From Burhinus oedicnemus (lineage: Eukaryota; Chordata; Aves; Charadriiformes; Burhinidae): 64,000 nt of DNA. The position numbers and the translations under genes are program-made. Location of the stretch: contig VFFE01009170.1 of the NCBI GenBank assembly GCA_008921705.1, positions 372,001-436,000 on the forward strand, given 5' to 3'. The notes under the pieces are model-generated. The model searched no databases. It was not told the origin of the DNA and saw nothing but the letters and a program-made list of their open reading frames with translations. Below are positions 23,001-36,110 of the stretch, piece by piece. How positions within the stretch are numbered: position 1 is the first letter of the stretch; each line of letters opens with the position of its first letter.

Positions 23001-24671
23001 TACATCTTCAGAGAAACTTTTGAGAACATAATGTTCTTTGGAGAAGCACAGAGCGCCCTGAGGACAGACAGAGGAGCTCTTTGCTACATCTTACAGCCCG
23101 GGTATCTGTGGGCTGGTAAAACAATAGCAGGTTGTGTTATTTCTTCCGCCCATACTATTTGGTGGCAGCTGTACAAAACATGACACATTTTTAAATCCTT
23201 ACTCAGTTTTTGCTTTGTTGATGAAATTCCAGCCTTAGGAAGAAAGATAAGTGGACTTTGTTTCACACCGGGAGCAAATGAGAATTTTGTTGTGGATTTC
23301 AATGTCCAGGATTTAAACTTGCAAGGAGTTTTCTCAAGTAAAACTGAGATATAATTGGCTACAGAAATGTGGATTTGACTCGGTGGCTGGTCTGACACTA
23401 CTGATAGGTGCTGACAGGCCTCTTTGGGAGTCTGACTCACGTTATTCAGACCTGCTTCCTCAGACTGCGCATCGGACACCAGGACTTGCTCCACTGAGCC
23501 TACAGCTGTTATACGTGAAAGATACTGTTTTTTAAATGGTCAGATATATCAAGAATACTTTCATTTTAACATTTTTCTCACCAGGCTCAAATGTATTTTC
23601 CAGCTTCCTAATGAGAGTAATGTTCACAGCAAAGTAGATAAGGCTTTCAGGCTAAAAGATGAGAGACCTTGAACTGCGGTGGCATGAACGACTCTGTTGT
23701 AATAACAGTGTCAGATGGCATGGGCCTGCAAAACACATTAATATCAATAATAACAGGCTTAGGAGAGGTACAGAGCAGCATGAGCTATTCATGAAGAAGG
23801 TGAGTTGACAGTGCAAAGGAATGTTAATGCCAAACAGATTTACTTGCTCATTTACTTCATTAGTGCCTCTGTTTTCAAGACTTAAAAGAACAGCTCACAG
23901 ACAGAAAAATCCAGATTTGTTGTCTGTCATTGCTATTTGCAATTTCCATACTAGTGTAACTGTATACTACGTGCGAGTTATAACCAGGGTTTGTGAGGAA
24001 CACAGATTTTTATGAAAGCATTCAATAGCTGTACGTCCCACCCTTCCCCACCCTCTGCATGCTCCGCAGACACACAGACACACACCCCACTTGCACTTGC
24101 ATCAAGACTCGGAGCCAGACCCTCGGTTTCACCACTGGGACCTGCAATAATTTTATCAGCCAAGGATCTAGCCCTGAGCGTATAGCAAGAAGCCGTGGGG
24201 ACCATTCTTCTCTCTGACTCCAAGCATTGGACCAGAGCCCACACAAGCTGTACGGTCAGGCTGTAAAGCTAAATAAGATACAGAGATAAAGTCCTAACTA
24301 CTAATAGCGTATGTCCTTGCCAAAGGGGCTGACGAGAGCTGGAGCTGGTGCAAGAGAAAGGGCAGGTCCATACATCTGGGAGCAGATGAGGGAAGAAAGA
24401 AGTGGATATGTGTGTTTGGGGAGAAGGGAGCAGGGAGGGAGATGTCCTCCTTCCAGAAGCAGCACACTGTTATTTTGGCTCAGCTGCCACGAAACCACCG
24501 TCTGAGAGAGCCTGTTAAGTGCTGATGGTCCTTCAACGCCCTTCCCACAGTCCCCCTGAGGGCAAGGAAATTTCCTCATTACTGGCTTTGAAAAGCTCTT
24601 CTGGTTTCTTGACTCAACCAAGACAGTTCCAGATGGACAAGGAGGCAGAGCAGATACAGTAAAGGAGGATA

Positions 24672-25340
24672 AAAGGACCTGGGTGTGTTGGTCAACAGCT
24701 GGCTGAATATGAGCCAGCAGTGTGCCCAGGTGGCCAAGAAGGCCAACAGCATCCTGGCCTGTATCAGAAATAGTGTGGTGAGCAGGACTAGGGAAGTGGT
24801 TGTCCCCCTGTACTCGGCACTGGTAAGGCCCCACCTCGAATACTGTGTTCAGTTTTGGGCCCCTCACTACAAGATAGACATTGAGGTGCTGGAGTGTGTC
24901 CAGAGAAGGGCAACAAAGCTGGTGAGGGGTCTGGAGAACATGTCTTATGAGGAGCGGCTGAGGGAACTGGGCTTGTTTAGCCTGGAGAAAAGAAGGCTGA
25001 GGGGAGACCCTATTGCTCTCCACAACTACCTGAAAGGAGGTTGTAGAGAGGTGGGGTCGGTCTCTTCTCCCAGGTAACAGGTGACAGGACAAGAGGAAAT
25101 GGCCTCAGGCTGCACCAGGGGAGGTTTACATTGGATATTAGGAAAAAATTCTTCACCGAAAGGGTTGTCAAGCACTGGAACAGGCTCCCAGGGAAGCGGT
25201 TGAGTCACCATCCCTGGAGGTATTTAAAAGTCGTGTAGACATGGTTTAGTGGTGGTTTTGGCAGTGTTAGGTTGATGGTTGAACTCGACAATCTTAAAGG
25301 TTCCTTCCAACCTAGATGATTCTATTCTATGATTCTATGA
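24672..25340 (+). mobile_element. CR1 LINE, 5'-truncated, plus orientation
   Basis: The frame at 24685-25077 reads [20 protein letters not shown], then [20 protein letters not shown] and [20 protein letters not shown] through [20 protein letters not shown], the CR1 reverse-transcriptase tail. The frame is then lost: at about 25051 the run reads GGTGGGGTCGG, where the neighbouring copy at 29243-29653 has GGTGGGGGTCGG, a one-base deletion. A further short deletion lies near 25235, where this copy lacks the GTGCTGAGGGAC seen in the other. The 3' end (TTCTATTCTATGATTCTATG) reaches about 25340. Antisense open frames over this region are shadows. Confidence 0.95.
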
Positions 25341-26224
25341 AACCAGGTCTGGGAAACAATAACCAGCTCACCGGCAAGACCTGCTAGGGAGCAAAGGCAG
25401 CATTTGGCAGGGCTGGAGGGGCTGTGGTGGGAGGAATGCCTGCACAGGAAAGGAGGTGAAGGGCAGGGACATCTGCGAGCAGATTTACCTGTCAGTGGAA
25501 CAGATATTTCCGCTGTTGGCAGCGAACCTGCTTTAGGAGGTTCCTGCTTGCTCTCCCCACACGTAACTGCTTGTTCCTGTCCCTGCAGGGGGGTTCCCTC
25601 TCTGACATGGGCCAGATAATCTTTCTTTCCCATGCTCTGAATGAGGAACGAGAATTTTTGTAATGACAGTGGGGGCATTAATATTTTGTCTGTTTCTACT
25701 GCTTTCATGACTGCTGGTTGAGCTCACAAGGCAAAATTAATAGCCCTGCTCTAAATTTCTACAGAAGTGCAGTAGAAGGAGCAATTGCTATAGGGAAGCA
25801 CTGTTTAAGTCACTTAGTCATTATCTGGGGCAGCTGCACAGGATGTATATTCTCTTAAAGAAGTGTGGTTTAAATGTAGAGCATGACTGTTTTCAGGAAA
25901 CTACAAAGATTTTTCTCCTTATATTCTTTTTCCAGTTTTCCAGATATATTTTATCTGATTAAAAAACAAGCAAGTGTAGCAAGATAACTCAATTGGCTGA
26001 TGTGAAGGTAGGTTTTCAAAATAGTTTTGTATTGGCAATAGCAAAGAACCTCTTCCAGCAATGAAAATAAAAACAACTCACATTATAATAGCTTGGAGTA
26101 GCATCCCTTTCTCCTACGGTAAAGTGAAATACAATTATAGTTATGCTTTGTGACATTGACAGGAGTTAAGTTCTTATGAAGCCATTAACACTAGAGGTCA
26201 TTGAATATCTACATTAATTCCCTT

Positions 26225-26335
26225 ATATGTTAGTTGTTTGTGTTGGAGTTGTGCCTAGCAACCCCTGTTAGACTCAGAGTCCCACGTGCAGATACGCAGG
26301 ACCCACTGTCTGCCTTGTAGACTTAGGCAATGTTG
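26225..26335 (+). mobile_element. Possible ancient amniote SINE fragment
   Basis: TTGTGCCTAGCAACCCCTGT, then CAGAGTCCCACGTGCAGATA, then GCAGGACCCACTGTCTGCCT, parallel the fragments at 59378-59485 and 63520-63660 ('gtgcctagaggccccag...cagg...gcttac'). It is weaker than those two, so the call is tentative. Confidence 0.35.
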
Positions 26336-29242
26336 TGATAGGACCACACTAACTAGAACTTGCAGGGCAAGGGATATCAGAGGTGTCTGTCTGCACAAGG
26401 TAACCATGTGCACCATCATATTGCCTCCTGTCAACCATTAATATATAGGCATACGCTATTATTTAATATTAGAGGGTGGGGGGGTTGATACCTTTTATTA
26501 TTAATATTTAGATTCATTTATCCATTTTGGGGCACCAGTGGGTGTCATATGAACTGCTGTTGTGTTACATATTTAGTGAGAAATATCTTTCAAAGAAATC
26601 CAGGGTGCATGGATGATGCAGAGGGATTTGTATAGTCTTCCCAAAGCTGCCAGATAAATTGAACATAAAACTTCGGTGTCTTCAGTAATCTCTTCGCCAT
26701 TAAACTCTGTGACACGACGCAGCATACTTCTCTGGGACAGCCAGGATTTGGATCAGAAAGGAGAATGCCTGTTTTCTTGAATTAGTGGAAAAAAGGTACC
26801 TTTGTCACTCCCACCCTTGTCTAAGTGCCTCTCGTACCCACAGCTAGCCAATCGCTGTGAACTCTCCGATAGTGCTGTGGCGTGATAAGGAAATTTTGTC
26901 TCTGTCTTTTTCTGCTATCTCTTTGTGTATTTATCTCCAAAGGACTTTGACTAGAGAACAGACGTCCCCTGCACCCCTCGGCCCTTCTTTGAGGAACTTG
27001 TCTATAAATGGAACAGCAGAAATGGGGAGGGAGGAAAGGGAAATAGGATGTGACTTGAGGACCTGCGCTGCAACCACAGATGTCCACCGCTAGACACACA
27101 CTGACGTCAAGAGGATCATGCCCTCAAATTAGTGCACAGAAAGAGAACAAGGTTGGGACCTTTGAAACTACTCAGGACTGGGTAGCTTTACAAATGTCTT
27201 TAGTAAAAGCGCAATTAGACAAATATTTCTGAAAGCACCCTCTTCGAAGCTGATGCCACTGATCATGTATCTTCCCCACATTCTTCTTCTAGGGAAGCAG
27301 TTTTGGGTGTTGTCTCATCCTCCTTTTTACAAGGGACCACTGATTCTTCCCAAAGCCTTGCTTTTTTGTTTTTTTCTCTCATCTTCTAAGATTTAATCAA
27401 GTGAACATTCAGCAGAATAGTTTGGTATTTTGTGAACACAATTCTTTTTTTATCCAATTGAGGCCCTTTTGTGATCACGAAAAAAAGAAAACTGTTGTGA
27501 GCTACAGGCTGTTTACACTGTTAAGAGGTTGATACGGGTCAGTTCTCTAAGGTTATTCTTAGTTCAACTGCTATGTAAACTGTTGATGTCACTGACTGGA
27601 GGCTGCTCTCCAGGACATTATATATATGATAATTATATGACAGAAAATGCAACATATAGTTGGATCTGACCTCCAAGTTCACTAGTTTAAAAAAGGAAAA
27701 AAATGTCTGTAAGAAACTTGCTGGTTTTTCCCGTTACCAAAACATAATAAACCCCTTCAAGTTTATACTTAGCCTACAGCATATACAAGGGTCTTTCCTT
27801 GCATGGACAGCAATGCCCATCCATCTTCAACCCATGGTGCATTTTAAGTCTCAGTGTTCACTGCCTTCAGAAAGCATTTTTGAGACGAAACAGGCAAAAT
27901 CTATTTCATAACTAGACAAGCATCTGAAACTAGGATCTTAACTCTCACATAAACATTTTGTTACTCTACAACGGAATCTGAGACGGATTTTTCAGAGAAA
28001 TCACAAATCATCAAAAACAAATTAAAGAACAAACAAGGGATTCAAGAAAAGCAGCACTTCCTCACTCAGCACATTTTCCTTGATCTTCATCAGCATTCAG
28101 AATTACAGCTGCTGATATTGTCACAAAAGCATGTTTTTACTGATTTTTCTTCCTCTTCCTGTCGAGCTAGCCCAGCTGCAGAAATGCAAGCTCATTTCTA
28201 GGCTTTTTTCTACGTCACCAGTTTACCACGCTCCAACCATTCATAGCACTGCAACACCCCCATCGTGGTGCTGGGATTACCGCAATGTCACAGACAGTTT
28301 AAATGAGGCTCATGGAGCTATACAATGGTAACTATATTTTATATGCATAATTAAATGATGCATGACATGGATATAAGCCAGCTTTACTGAAACAGAACAA
28401 GCTAACTGCTCTGATGCAACAGTTAGGCATCTCATCAGTTATAAAATGATACACGTTTAAAGCAAAAATTATTTAGAAAACAGGATGCTCGATATTGTAA
28501 AGTAGCATGTTCAAAGGATCATTTTTAGAACATTAAGGAAATGTACTAATCCAGTCAAGTTTTCAAAAGGATTCCTGGCACCAAAATGTTAACCTCTGCT
28601 TTCTTCTTCACCATGTTGTAAGAATGGATCACTCTTAGGGGGAAGAAAATCATGTATGCAAAACACTGCACAAAGCTAAACAATTCTTAGAGGTGGCTAA
28701 TTTCCATGTGGAGCTGATGATTTAGCATTGTCATCCTTCAACAGAGGAGACAGAATTGCATGTCTTTAGTTCACTTATTTGAGACAAAAAAAGCAAGAAG
28801 GAGTGGAAATTCAATCTTGCTTAATTTCACTTCAGTGGCAAAACTCTTGCCATGACTTTAGTGGGAGTGAGAATGCACCTTCATTCATTCAATGTGAAGA
28901 AGCAAAAATCAGCTGAGAATCATGTTCTTGTTTATTAGACTTAAATTACTGCCATAGTTGTTTTTAACACTGTTAAGTAAATCCTGTTTTAAAAGCCAAA
29001 GTTTGCCTTCAGTCTTGCCTTTTCCTGTGTGCCGTGTCACAAGGCAGGACCCTGGTCCTCTGACCAAATCTGCACTGGTTTTGGGGCATGACCGCATTCC
29101 TGCATGGCAATGATACATGTTAGTGGATGTCAATGTGGATACGCCACTGGTGACAATGTCCAAGGGCTGGGGCACACCTCCTAGACAAGAAAGCAGGGTG
29201 CACACTTCTGTAATATAAATGTATCCTTACGAGTTTTAAATG

Positions 29243-29653
29243 TAGACTTACGAGGAGCGGCTGAGGGAACTGGGGGTGTTTAGCCTGGAGAAAAGGAGGC
29301 TGAGGGGAGACCTTATCGCTCTCTACAACTACCTGAAAGGAGGCTGTAGAGAGGTGGGGGTCGGTCTCTTCTCCCAGGTAACAAGTGATAGGACAAGAAG
29401 AAATGGCCTCAAGTTGCACCAGCAAAGGTTTAGATTGGGTATTAGGAAAAATTTCTTCACCAAAAGAGTTATCAAACATTGGAACAGGCTTCCCAAGGAA
29501 GTGGTGGAATCACCATCCCTGGAGGTATTCAGAAGACGGGTAGACGTGGTGCTGAGGGACATGGTGTAGTGGTGGTTTTGGCAGTGTCAGGCTGATGGTT
29601 GAACTCGATGATCTTAGGGGTCTTTTACAACCCAAATGATTCTATGATTCTTT
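29243..29653 (+). mobile_element. CR1 LINE, severely 5'-truncated, plus orientation
   Basis: Begins abruptly at TTACGAGGAGCGGCTGAGGG and runs to the TGATTCTATGATTCT terminus. The frame at 29276-29569 is intact for 97 codons to the ORF2 stop and reads [20 protein letters not shown], then [20 protein letters not shown], then [20 protein letters not shown] and finally DVVLRDMV. The 5' truncation is typical of CR1 retrotransposition. The element has no promoter or reverse-transcriptase core. Confidence 0.95.
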
Positions 29654-31748
29654 GTGTGCACAGACTACGTCTAAGATGTCCACAAAAAGCAACAAAATAA
29701 AGCAAATCAATAGGCTTAAGTGTGCAGTTAGGCATCTATATTTCTACTGGACAATCTTAGGATGGCCACAAATTGAAAAAGGTTGAATTTTTTTACATTT
29801 TTTTTTCCCATAAGGCAATCTACCTTCTGGTCTGGTTATTCTCTATCTCTCCCTATAAAGTAAAACCTAGAAACACACACAAAAAATCTGTAAAAAAGAA
29901 CCTGCCAATAAATTGGCAAAGACTACTACCCAAAAGATAGACAGAAATAAGACTTTCTACACAATATGAATTAAACACATTAGTATGTACGAATTACGAC
30001 ACAAGCCCTTCCCTTCTTCAGTAACAAAACCAATGCCATCCTGTAAATGACAGTATTGAATGAGACTGGTGTACGAAAATCTTCCTCATTTGCTGTAGAG
30101 GTGGGAATGAGGATGCTAAATGAGGTAGCAGACAGTAAGATAAGGGAAGCTGAATGTTACTTCTGTGCTTGCGGAGTTCTGTGGTTTGGATGACGGTCAA
30201 AGGGTATCTCCAGCCACATGGGAATGAATGATAAATACACACTGTTGCTCTGAAACCGAATGTAGTGTTATACAAAGATTATTAAAATAGGGAATATTAC
30301 TCAAAAATCACATCCAAGTTTTCTATAGATGGTAATCATCTATTAGAAGACAGTTTGTCTACATTCTTCTGATACTAAAGCTATAGCATAATAATAAAAC
30401 CACCTCATAATCTTGTAAAAGTATGTAAGAGACATAGGTTAATTAAGGTCTACGCAGAGAGAGCACCCTAGAAGCATCATGCCAGCAGTGATAATTTCTG
30501 GGATAAGAATGACATGCACCAACATCTAAAAGCTATGGTTTAAGTGAAGAAGATAAAAAGAAATATTGAAGAATTATTCAATTAATGAATCGGGGAAAAT
30601 GTGGGAATATAGGATGAGGTATGTAATAAAAAATCATAGCGTATTATATTAACACAGGTGGAGTATGCATGACTTTGCCTCTGTATTAAAAGATACTTTG
30701 ACTTGTGTGCGTTTGTAGTTTTATGTGTGTACGATTTTTTAGAATGCATTTTTAGAGCTGGGGCAAACAATAAAGGAAATTCATCATAGAGCATCCTGTT
30801 GATACCCACATCATTCACTGGAATATCTGTATCTTAACGTTTCCAGCACAGATTTCCAGCCCTTAAGCGATCTCACATAACGTGAAAACCTATAACTGCC
30901 ATGCAGACAAGCTCTAAAATTTTAATTGCTGTCTGAACGCAGAGGACTTGTGACGCACTATGGTTTATTGAAGCACTCTTGCGGTTATAGACGCTTCTTT
31001 CAGCTACCCCACTCTGCTCCTTCTCCCTCTTCCTCTCTCCACCACTGACTTTTTTTTTTTTCCTTTCTCAATTTTCTGCGTTAATTTAATACCCTTCCCT
31101 CTTCTTTCTCTCTTCTTGTCGCCTACGCTTCTTCATCCTCAGCACTTGTCACTCGGCGTTCCCTTTCTTCTCTGTACTGTCAGGGCATGGCAAGGAGCAG
31201 TTTCTAGCCCGCAGCTGAGGTGTGCCGGGCTGCAGCTGTGAGATGAAGTAACTGCAGGGGAAAGTCCTGCTCGCTTCCAGCTCTCCTGCCCCAGCAAATG
31301 CTCAGCTGTTCTGGGAAGATGGAGCTATGCCATCCCATAAACACATTGCTCTTGGAAAGGGATGAAACCTTCCCTTGAAAGACAACATCTTTAGCAGCCA
31401 AATGAACACGCGTGTGTGACCAGGTTTTCAGAGCTGCCTGATGTGGCCAATTTTGGTCAGTTTTCCATAAAGAAGGAAAAGGGCCCGGTATTATCCTCCT
31501 CGTGATATTTCAGGTCTTAATTCCAAAGAATGGAGATGCCAGGACTTGTCAATGACATAACTGTAACGATTTTATGAGAATTGGCAAGACAGTTCATTTC
31601 TCCTACATCTTATTCTCAGAAACCTTGGAGTTATTTTGTCTGGAATACTTGGGCGGAGCGGGGGGAAGGTGGGAGGGAACATAAGTTTAATTCTGACAAC
31701 TATATTAAACAGTCAGGACATCTGCCATGCTGTTATCAACAATAAAAA

Positions 31749-31763
31749 CATAATTTAATTATG
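31749..31763. promoter_or_regulatory. Homeodomain-type palindrome
   Basis: CATAATT-T-AATTATG: perfect 7-bp arms around one base, giving two opposed ATTA/TAAT cores at paired-homeodomain-like spacing. Such AT-rich strings also arise by chance in AT-rich introns. Confidence 0.3.
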
Positions 31764-33558
31764 ACAAGCATTACCTGCACCATTTACAATGCAAAAGTGT
31801 GAAAACAAAGCAGTAACCTTTTTCGTGTTCTCTGTGGAAAAAGAAAAATGCTCTCTCCTCCCTCCCCTCCTCCCCCCACCAAAAAAAAAAAGAAAAGGGC
31901 AAGAGGAGGCACAATAAAGTCTGATAATTCTCTTTCCTTTGGCTTTTCAGTTCCATCACAGCTGTCCAAATTAAAATTTATGTGCCATTTTGTATCTGTT
32001 GTTGCTTTTTTTTCCCCCTACAGGGGTATAGGTGGATAAGTTTGGATAGGAAACTGTATCCCTCAAGCCAAACTGAAAGGTTTATAAAGTTGCTAATAAA
32101 AGTTTGGGTCAGGGCCTAAATATCAATCATCCACTCATTGTCTTTTTAAACGAGCTCAGGCATTTTCCCAACCACTCCCAGCAGGTCTCTGCCACTCATT
32201 TAAACTAAAATTTCAGTGATTTTTTTTTTTTCCTGTTTTGACCTCAATAATTCTTCTCTCTCTCCCCCTCCTTACCTGCCAAATGCATCCATCAGGATTT
32301 TGCCAAAGGCTATCTGCTTTTGAAGTCGAGAGGAATTCACTAATCACGAGTGTCAAATCCACAATAAATGCCATCACCATATGGTATATGCAGCTATTGG
32401 GAATTATCTCAAAAGGCCTAGCTGTGAAAAGTCTGGCTGTACGTTAGGGGGGTTTTACTGCTAACTTTCATAACTCATGTCAGGTCTTTCGGTTTCTGTA
32501 TGCACTGGCTTAAGTGAGTGCAACTGTTTCCTGAATTTATAAAAATGTTGTCAAGATCCCTTGATCTCTCTTCCTCTGTCTCTCTCACACAAACACGTTC
32601 AAACACACACATACACAGGGGAATACCATACACAGTGGCAGAGAAACCTAGCAAAAGAGAAGCTTGTAAATAAATAATATGTCATTGTGCTTACTCAATA
32701 AATTCCTCTGTGTGTTAAACTCATGCTAAACATATCATAACCACTGACGAAGGCTTTACAGCCTCCTGTCCCATCACACCGTCCTGAGTGTAATTCTGTA
32801 ATGCACAGGAAGACCTAAGTTTGAAAAACTGAGAGCAGAATTAGCTCCCGTAAGGGCAGGGTGCTGACATAGCCAAAAAATAACTAACTGGAGAGCGTTT
32901 GCTTTAGCTAAAGAGGACAATATCAAAGTGATGTATCTCTGTGCCTTGTAAAAACTGTGGAAGTGTACTGTACATTCAAAGCTACAAGAAATCTACCTTC
33001 TTGAAAAACTTGTCCAATAAGCAATTAAAAAATACATCTGTGTTTAAACCCCTCAGCCTGTAACGTGCTCAACAAGAAGTACGCATTAGGTTAAGAAAGT
33101 CCTCAGAAAAACACGCTTTTGTGGTCCAAAGAGGTCAGAAGAAAGAAAATAACATTTCAAGAGTTTCACATACCAACTTAGTGATAGAGAAAAAAATTAT
33201 TACAAAATTAAAATATCGATGCCATTTGAAACACTTGGGGAAGCTCTCTCGACTTTCCCTGATGCTCCAGAAAGGTGTGAGTGTCCTCCACGTCCCATGT
33301 CACCCCCCCCAGTCACATGGGAATGTCTCCAATGGGCCTCATGGCGATTCAAGTAGCCCTAGAAACCTATGTTTAGGCAATGACTCCCCCTTAATTTCTG
33401 TATGGTATATTAGTATCTTCTAGGAGCAAACTGAAATGGTTCTGGGAATTGTAGGGACAACTGAGTTTTGTTTTCCTGATTAGCAATACAAATGAACTGC
33501 TGGCAGCATCACATCAAAACAAAAGCGGCAGAATCAGAAAAACTGCTGAAAAGTTTAC

Positions 33559-33673
33559 CTTTATAGGAAAGTTTAAGTCTTGGGATATTTTGTTTTGACG
33601 TTCCAGTGACTGGAAGGAACAGCATCGCTAAAGATAACAGGCTGCAGGCATGTGGTACTTGGGAAGCTCTCAT
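33559..33673 (-). CDS. SEMA3D: SEMA3D first coding exon (start codon, signal peptide, N-terminus)
   Basis: This exon encodes the first 38 residues plus one base of semaphorin-3D, a secreted guidance ligand that acts on neuropilin/plexin receptors. Translation starts at the ATG at 33673-33671 (A at -3, a good Kozak context). The hydrophobic run SLLSLAMLFLPVTG is a signal-peptide core, with cleavage likely just after VTG. The following SKQNIPRLKLSYK is the conserved stretch just before the sema domain of SEMA3D. The donor follows AAAG (minus strand GTAAAC). Splitting one base of the next codon (phase 1) joins it exactly to the exon at 13810-13970, restoring an Asp codon. The wording of the protein fits SEMA3D better than SEMA3A, 3C or 3E as I remember them. 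The downstream introns and exon sizes agree with class 3 semaphorin genes. Confidence 0.93.
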
Positions 33674-33719
33674 TCTGCTCTCTTCTTCTGTATCTACTTT
33701 TGCACAATACAAATTTAAT
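33674..33719 (-). other. SEMA3D: 5' UTR part of the SEMA3D start-codon exon, with its splice acceptor
   Basis: A pyrimidine-rich acceptor ending TTCTTCCAG (minus strand, just above 33719) precedes 46 bases before the ATG. This means at least one upstream non-coding exon must exist. The 46 bases contain no stop in frame with the ATG, so an N-terminal extension cannot be excluded from this exon alone. I infer UTR because the signal peptide sits properly right after the ATG at 33673. Confidence 0.75.
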
Positions 33720-34464
33720 CTGGAAGAAAAAAGAAAACATCTGTTGATTTTTTTCATTATTTTATAAATTACAATTCTGAAATCAAGACGGACCTATCTT
33801 TAAAGAGTAGCTCATTTTACACATCTGTTACAAAAGTATTTTTTCCTCTCGTATAAACCAAAATGTTGTAAATCTGCTTCTTTAATACTAAACTTACACA
33901 ATTTGAGGTTGGAAAAATATGTAAACTTTGCAAACACCAATGTCTAGCATAGCTAAAGTTTAAGCACAAATTAAATTAATGCAGTACGCACAAAAAGAAC
34001 ATTTGCTGTTCAAAAGTGACTATGCAACTCATTAGTTGGTACCGCTCCATTGGATATCTTAATGTTTTATAACTCTCTCTTTATCTCAGTACAACAGTTA
34101 TTGTATGTTTATGCTATGACTAGAGTAAACTGCAATATCTCAGATACCATGGGCGTACAAGCTGAGTGAACAATGAGTACATACCCATCATAAACTTTCA
34201 TAAATAAACTAAGAATATTGGATAGAGCAAGCAGTTGTGTTTAGTTTTAATAGAGAAAAAAGTCAATGCAGCTGATGGATTTAAATGTGCTTTCAGTATG
34301 ATATTTTCAGCAGAAAAACTGTCTCAATTCACCCACCAAAATGTCCTATAAACTTTAATGAGTGGTTCATGCTGAGGTCAATAGGCTGATACGGGACTTT
34401 GTTAGCACAGTGTGCAACTAAGCCAGCTTTGCAACACTTTTCACTTAATAACAGTCATTCATAT

Positions 34465-34625
34465 TCCATAAATCTTAAAGTGTTTTACAAATGAAAGTAA
34501 TTATCACTGTCCTTATTTTCCCTAGGCAAAAACAGAATCATGAAACTACAGTGAACCTACTTTCTCAAGGTCACGCTGCCACCCCAGTAGCTGAACAGAG
34601 AACAGCAACAGCTCTCCTGCTGTCC
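34465..34625 (+). mobile_element. MIR/CORE-SINE-like fragment
   Basis: ATAAATCTTAAAGTGTTTTA and CAAATGAAAGTAATTATCAC correspond to the MIR-type 'ctcaaagcgctttacaaa.. attaat' segment. The later AATCATGAAACTACAGTGAA and TTTCTCAAGGTCACGCTGCC correspond to 'gaggaaactgaggcacag...cttgcccaaggtcacac'. The order is right and divergence is high. Confidence 0.6.
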
Positions 34626-36075
34626 TGTTTGTACCCATTTATAAGGGATCCCTTTTGCCCAATAACTCCACTTTTGTATATGAAATGATTTGAAATGGCA
34701 TCCTGAGTTCCAAAGGCAGAATTTGATGGTTAATGAATCACAGAGGCCAGAGCATGAAAACATCTGTGAAAGCAGACCCTTCCCCCTGCAAGTGCGTGAT
34801 ACCAGAGGTCAAGGGAGATAGTTAGTGAAACGACCAATGTCAGTGTCTGAGTGACACTGTAAACCAAGGAGTAAGGAAATGTCATGGTTAGTAGCGAGAT
34901 TAATGGCTTATGACTTGCCATGAAAATTCTTTTCTGAAAGGTACTGAAACTGCCGGATTAAAAGAGTAATCCTAGTGCCCACATCAGCCAGCACTTGCAC
35001 GGACATCAAGGGAAAGTCTCCTTGGGAGCCCATGAGAGATGCGGCACAGCTTGTGGCCCCGGAGCCACTCCACAGGTCCGGCACTTAAGCTCGCTGAAGC
35101 ACTGGGGCCAGAGGACCTCTGCGAGCTGCAGAGGCATCCAGAATCAATTTAGCACCTCGTGATGCAGGCAGTACATCCTTCCTGGCATGAAGGGACTGGA
35201 AAGAGGACCCCTTCAGTTCTCTCTGCCAAAGGAAACCTCTCTCAGATGAAGCTGGGGCTTTCTGAGCCTGCAGACCTTCTGCCAATAGCAAAAGACAAGG
35301 GAGTGTGCAGGAAGGGCGTGATGGGGAAAGAGAGAAAGGGAAATGATTTGTAAAACGCCCGAAGCATCCTTCCTATCGCAGAACACTGAGCTTCTTTCTT
35401 CTCAATCCCTTCCTCAACACTCATGTTGAGCGTCTGAATGCACCACATTTGGCCAAGTGCCACTACATATTCATGAAATGGCATGGAAAGAAAACCAAAC
35501 AAACATGAAATGCCTCTGGTTCATCTTTCCCTTCCCTTTATTAGAGTATAGGATCCTGAGAGAAGGCCCTTACTTCTTCCATGCCAGTACCTCTATTTGT
35601 GGTTGGACTACGAAGGACTGCTGTTCACTAGACTATCATAGGTTTACATCACCTTAAAGAAATATATTTTTGGGGGAAAAGGGGAAAACAAGGGGAGGGA
35701 GGAGGGGAGGACTATATTAAGACAAGAGACACCAGCCTTGTTCATCTTCACTGGGGTGATAGAGACAAACCATACTTCAAAAAGAAGCAATTAAGAGGGA
35801 GCCAGTCTCAGTGGAAATACACTGAGAAGTCATGGCTTGAGGGTCTGGGTTTCAGCCAACAGGGATCTCACCAGAGAATCTGGGGCTCATGTTCTTGAGG
35901 CAAAGTAGAGTGAAGAATCAAGACTAAACTTGTCACTTATAGGAAAAAAAACAGTTGCCTGAACACACTGTCATTTTCTTAATTGTAGATTGAGGACCAG
36001 CACCAAATTTGACCCTTTGGCCATACCTCACAACCTCATTTTTTCATGTAGGGTTCTTTTGCTAATGGAAACCTT

Positions 36076-36110
36076 CCTTTTTTTTTTTTTTTTTCTTTCC
36101 CCTTTTATTT
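36076..36110. repeat. T-rich simple tract
   Basis: Long T run followed by CTTTCCCC and TTTTATTT. No adjoining SINE or LINE body is recognised, so it is a simple-sequence tract rather than an element tail. Confidence 0.8.

Larger units (their letters stand above)
13971..33558 (-). other. SEMA3D: SEMA3D intron between the start-codon exon and the 161-bp exon (19,588 bp)
   Basis: Donor AAAG|GTAAAC and acceptor TTTCCCACAG bound this intron. It contains four recognisable CR1 copies (about 14478-15560, 19088-19730, 24672-25340 and 29243-29653), a possible ancient SINE fragment (26225-26335), a short hairpin (19983-20010), a homeodomain-type palindrome (31749-31763) and simple tracts. I see no other gene. 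The remaining open frames are short and unlike known proteins. Confidence 0.8.

Noticed and set aside
24301..25092. 263-codon open frame on the minus strand
   Set aside because: It is antisense to the CR1 copy at 24672-25340; the CR1 sense strand explains the conservation of the sequence.
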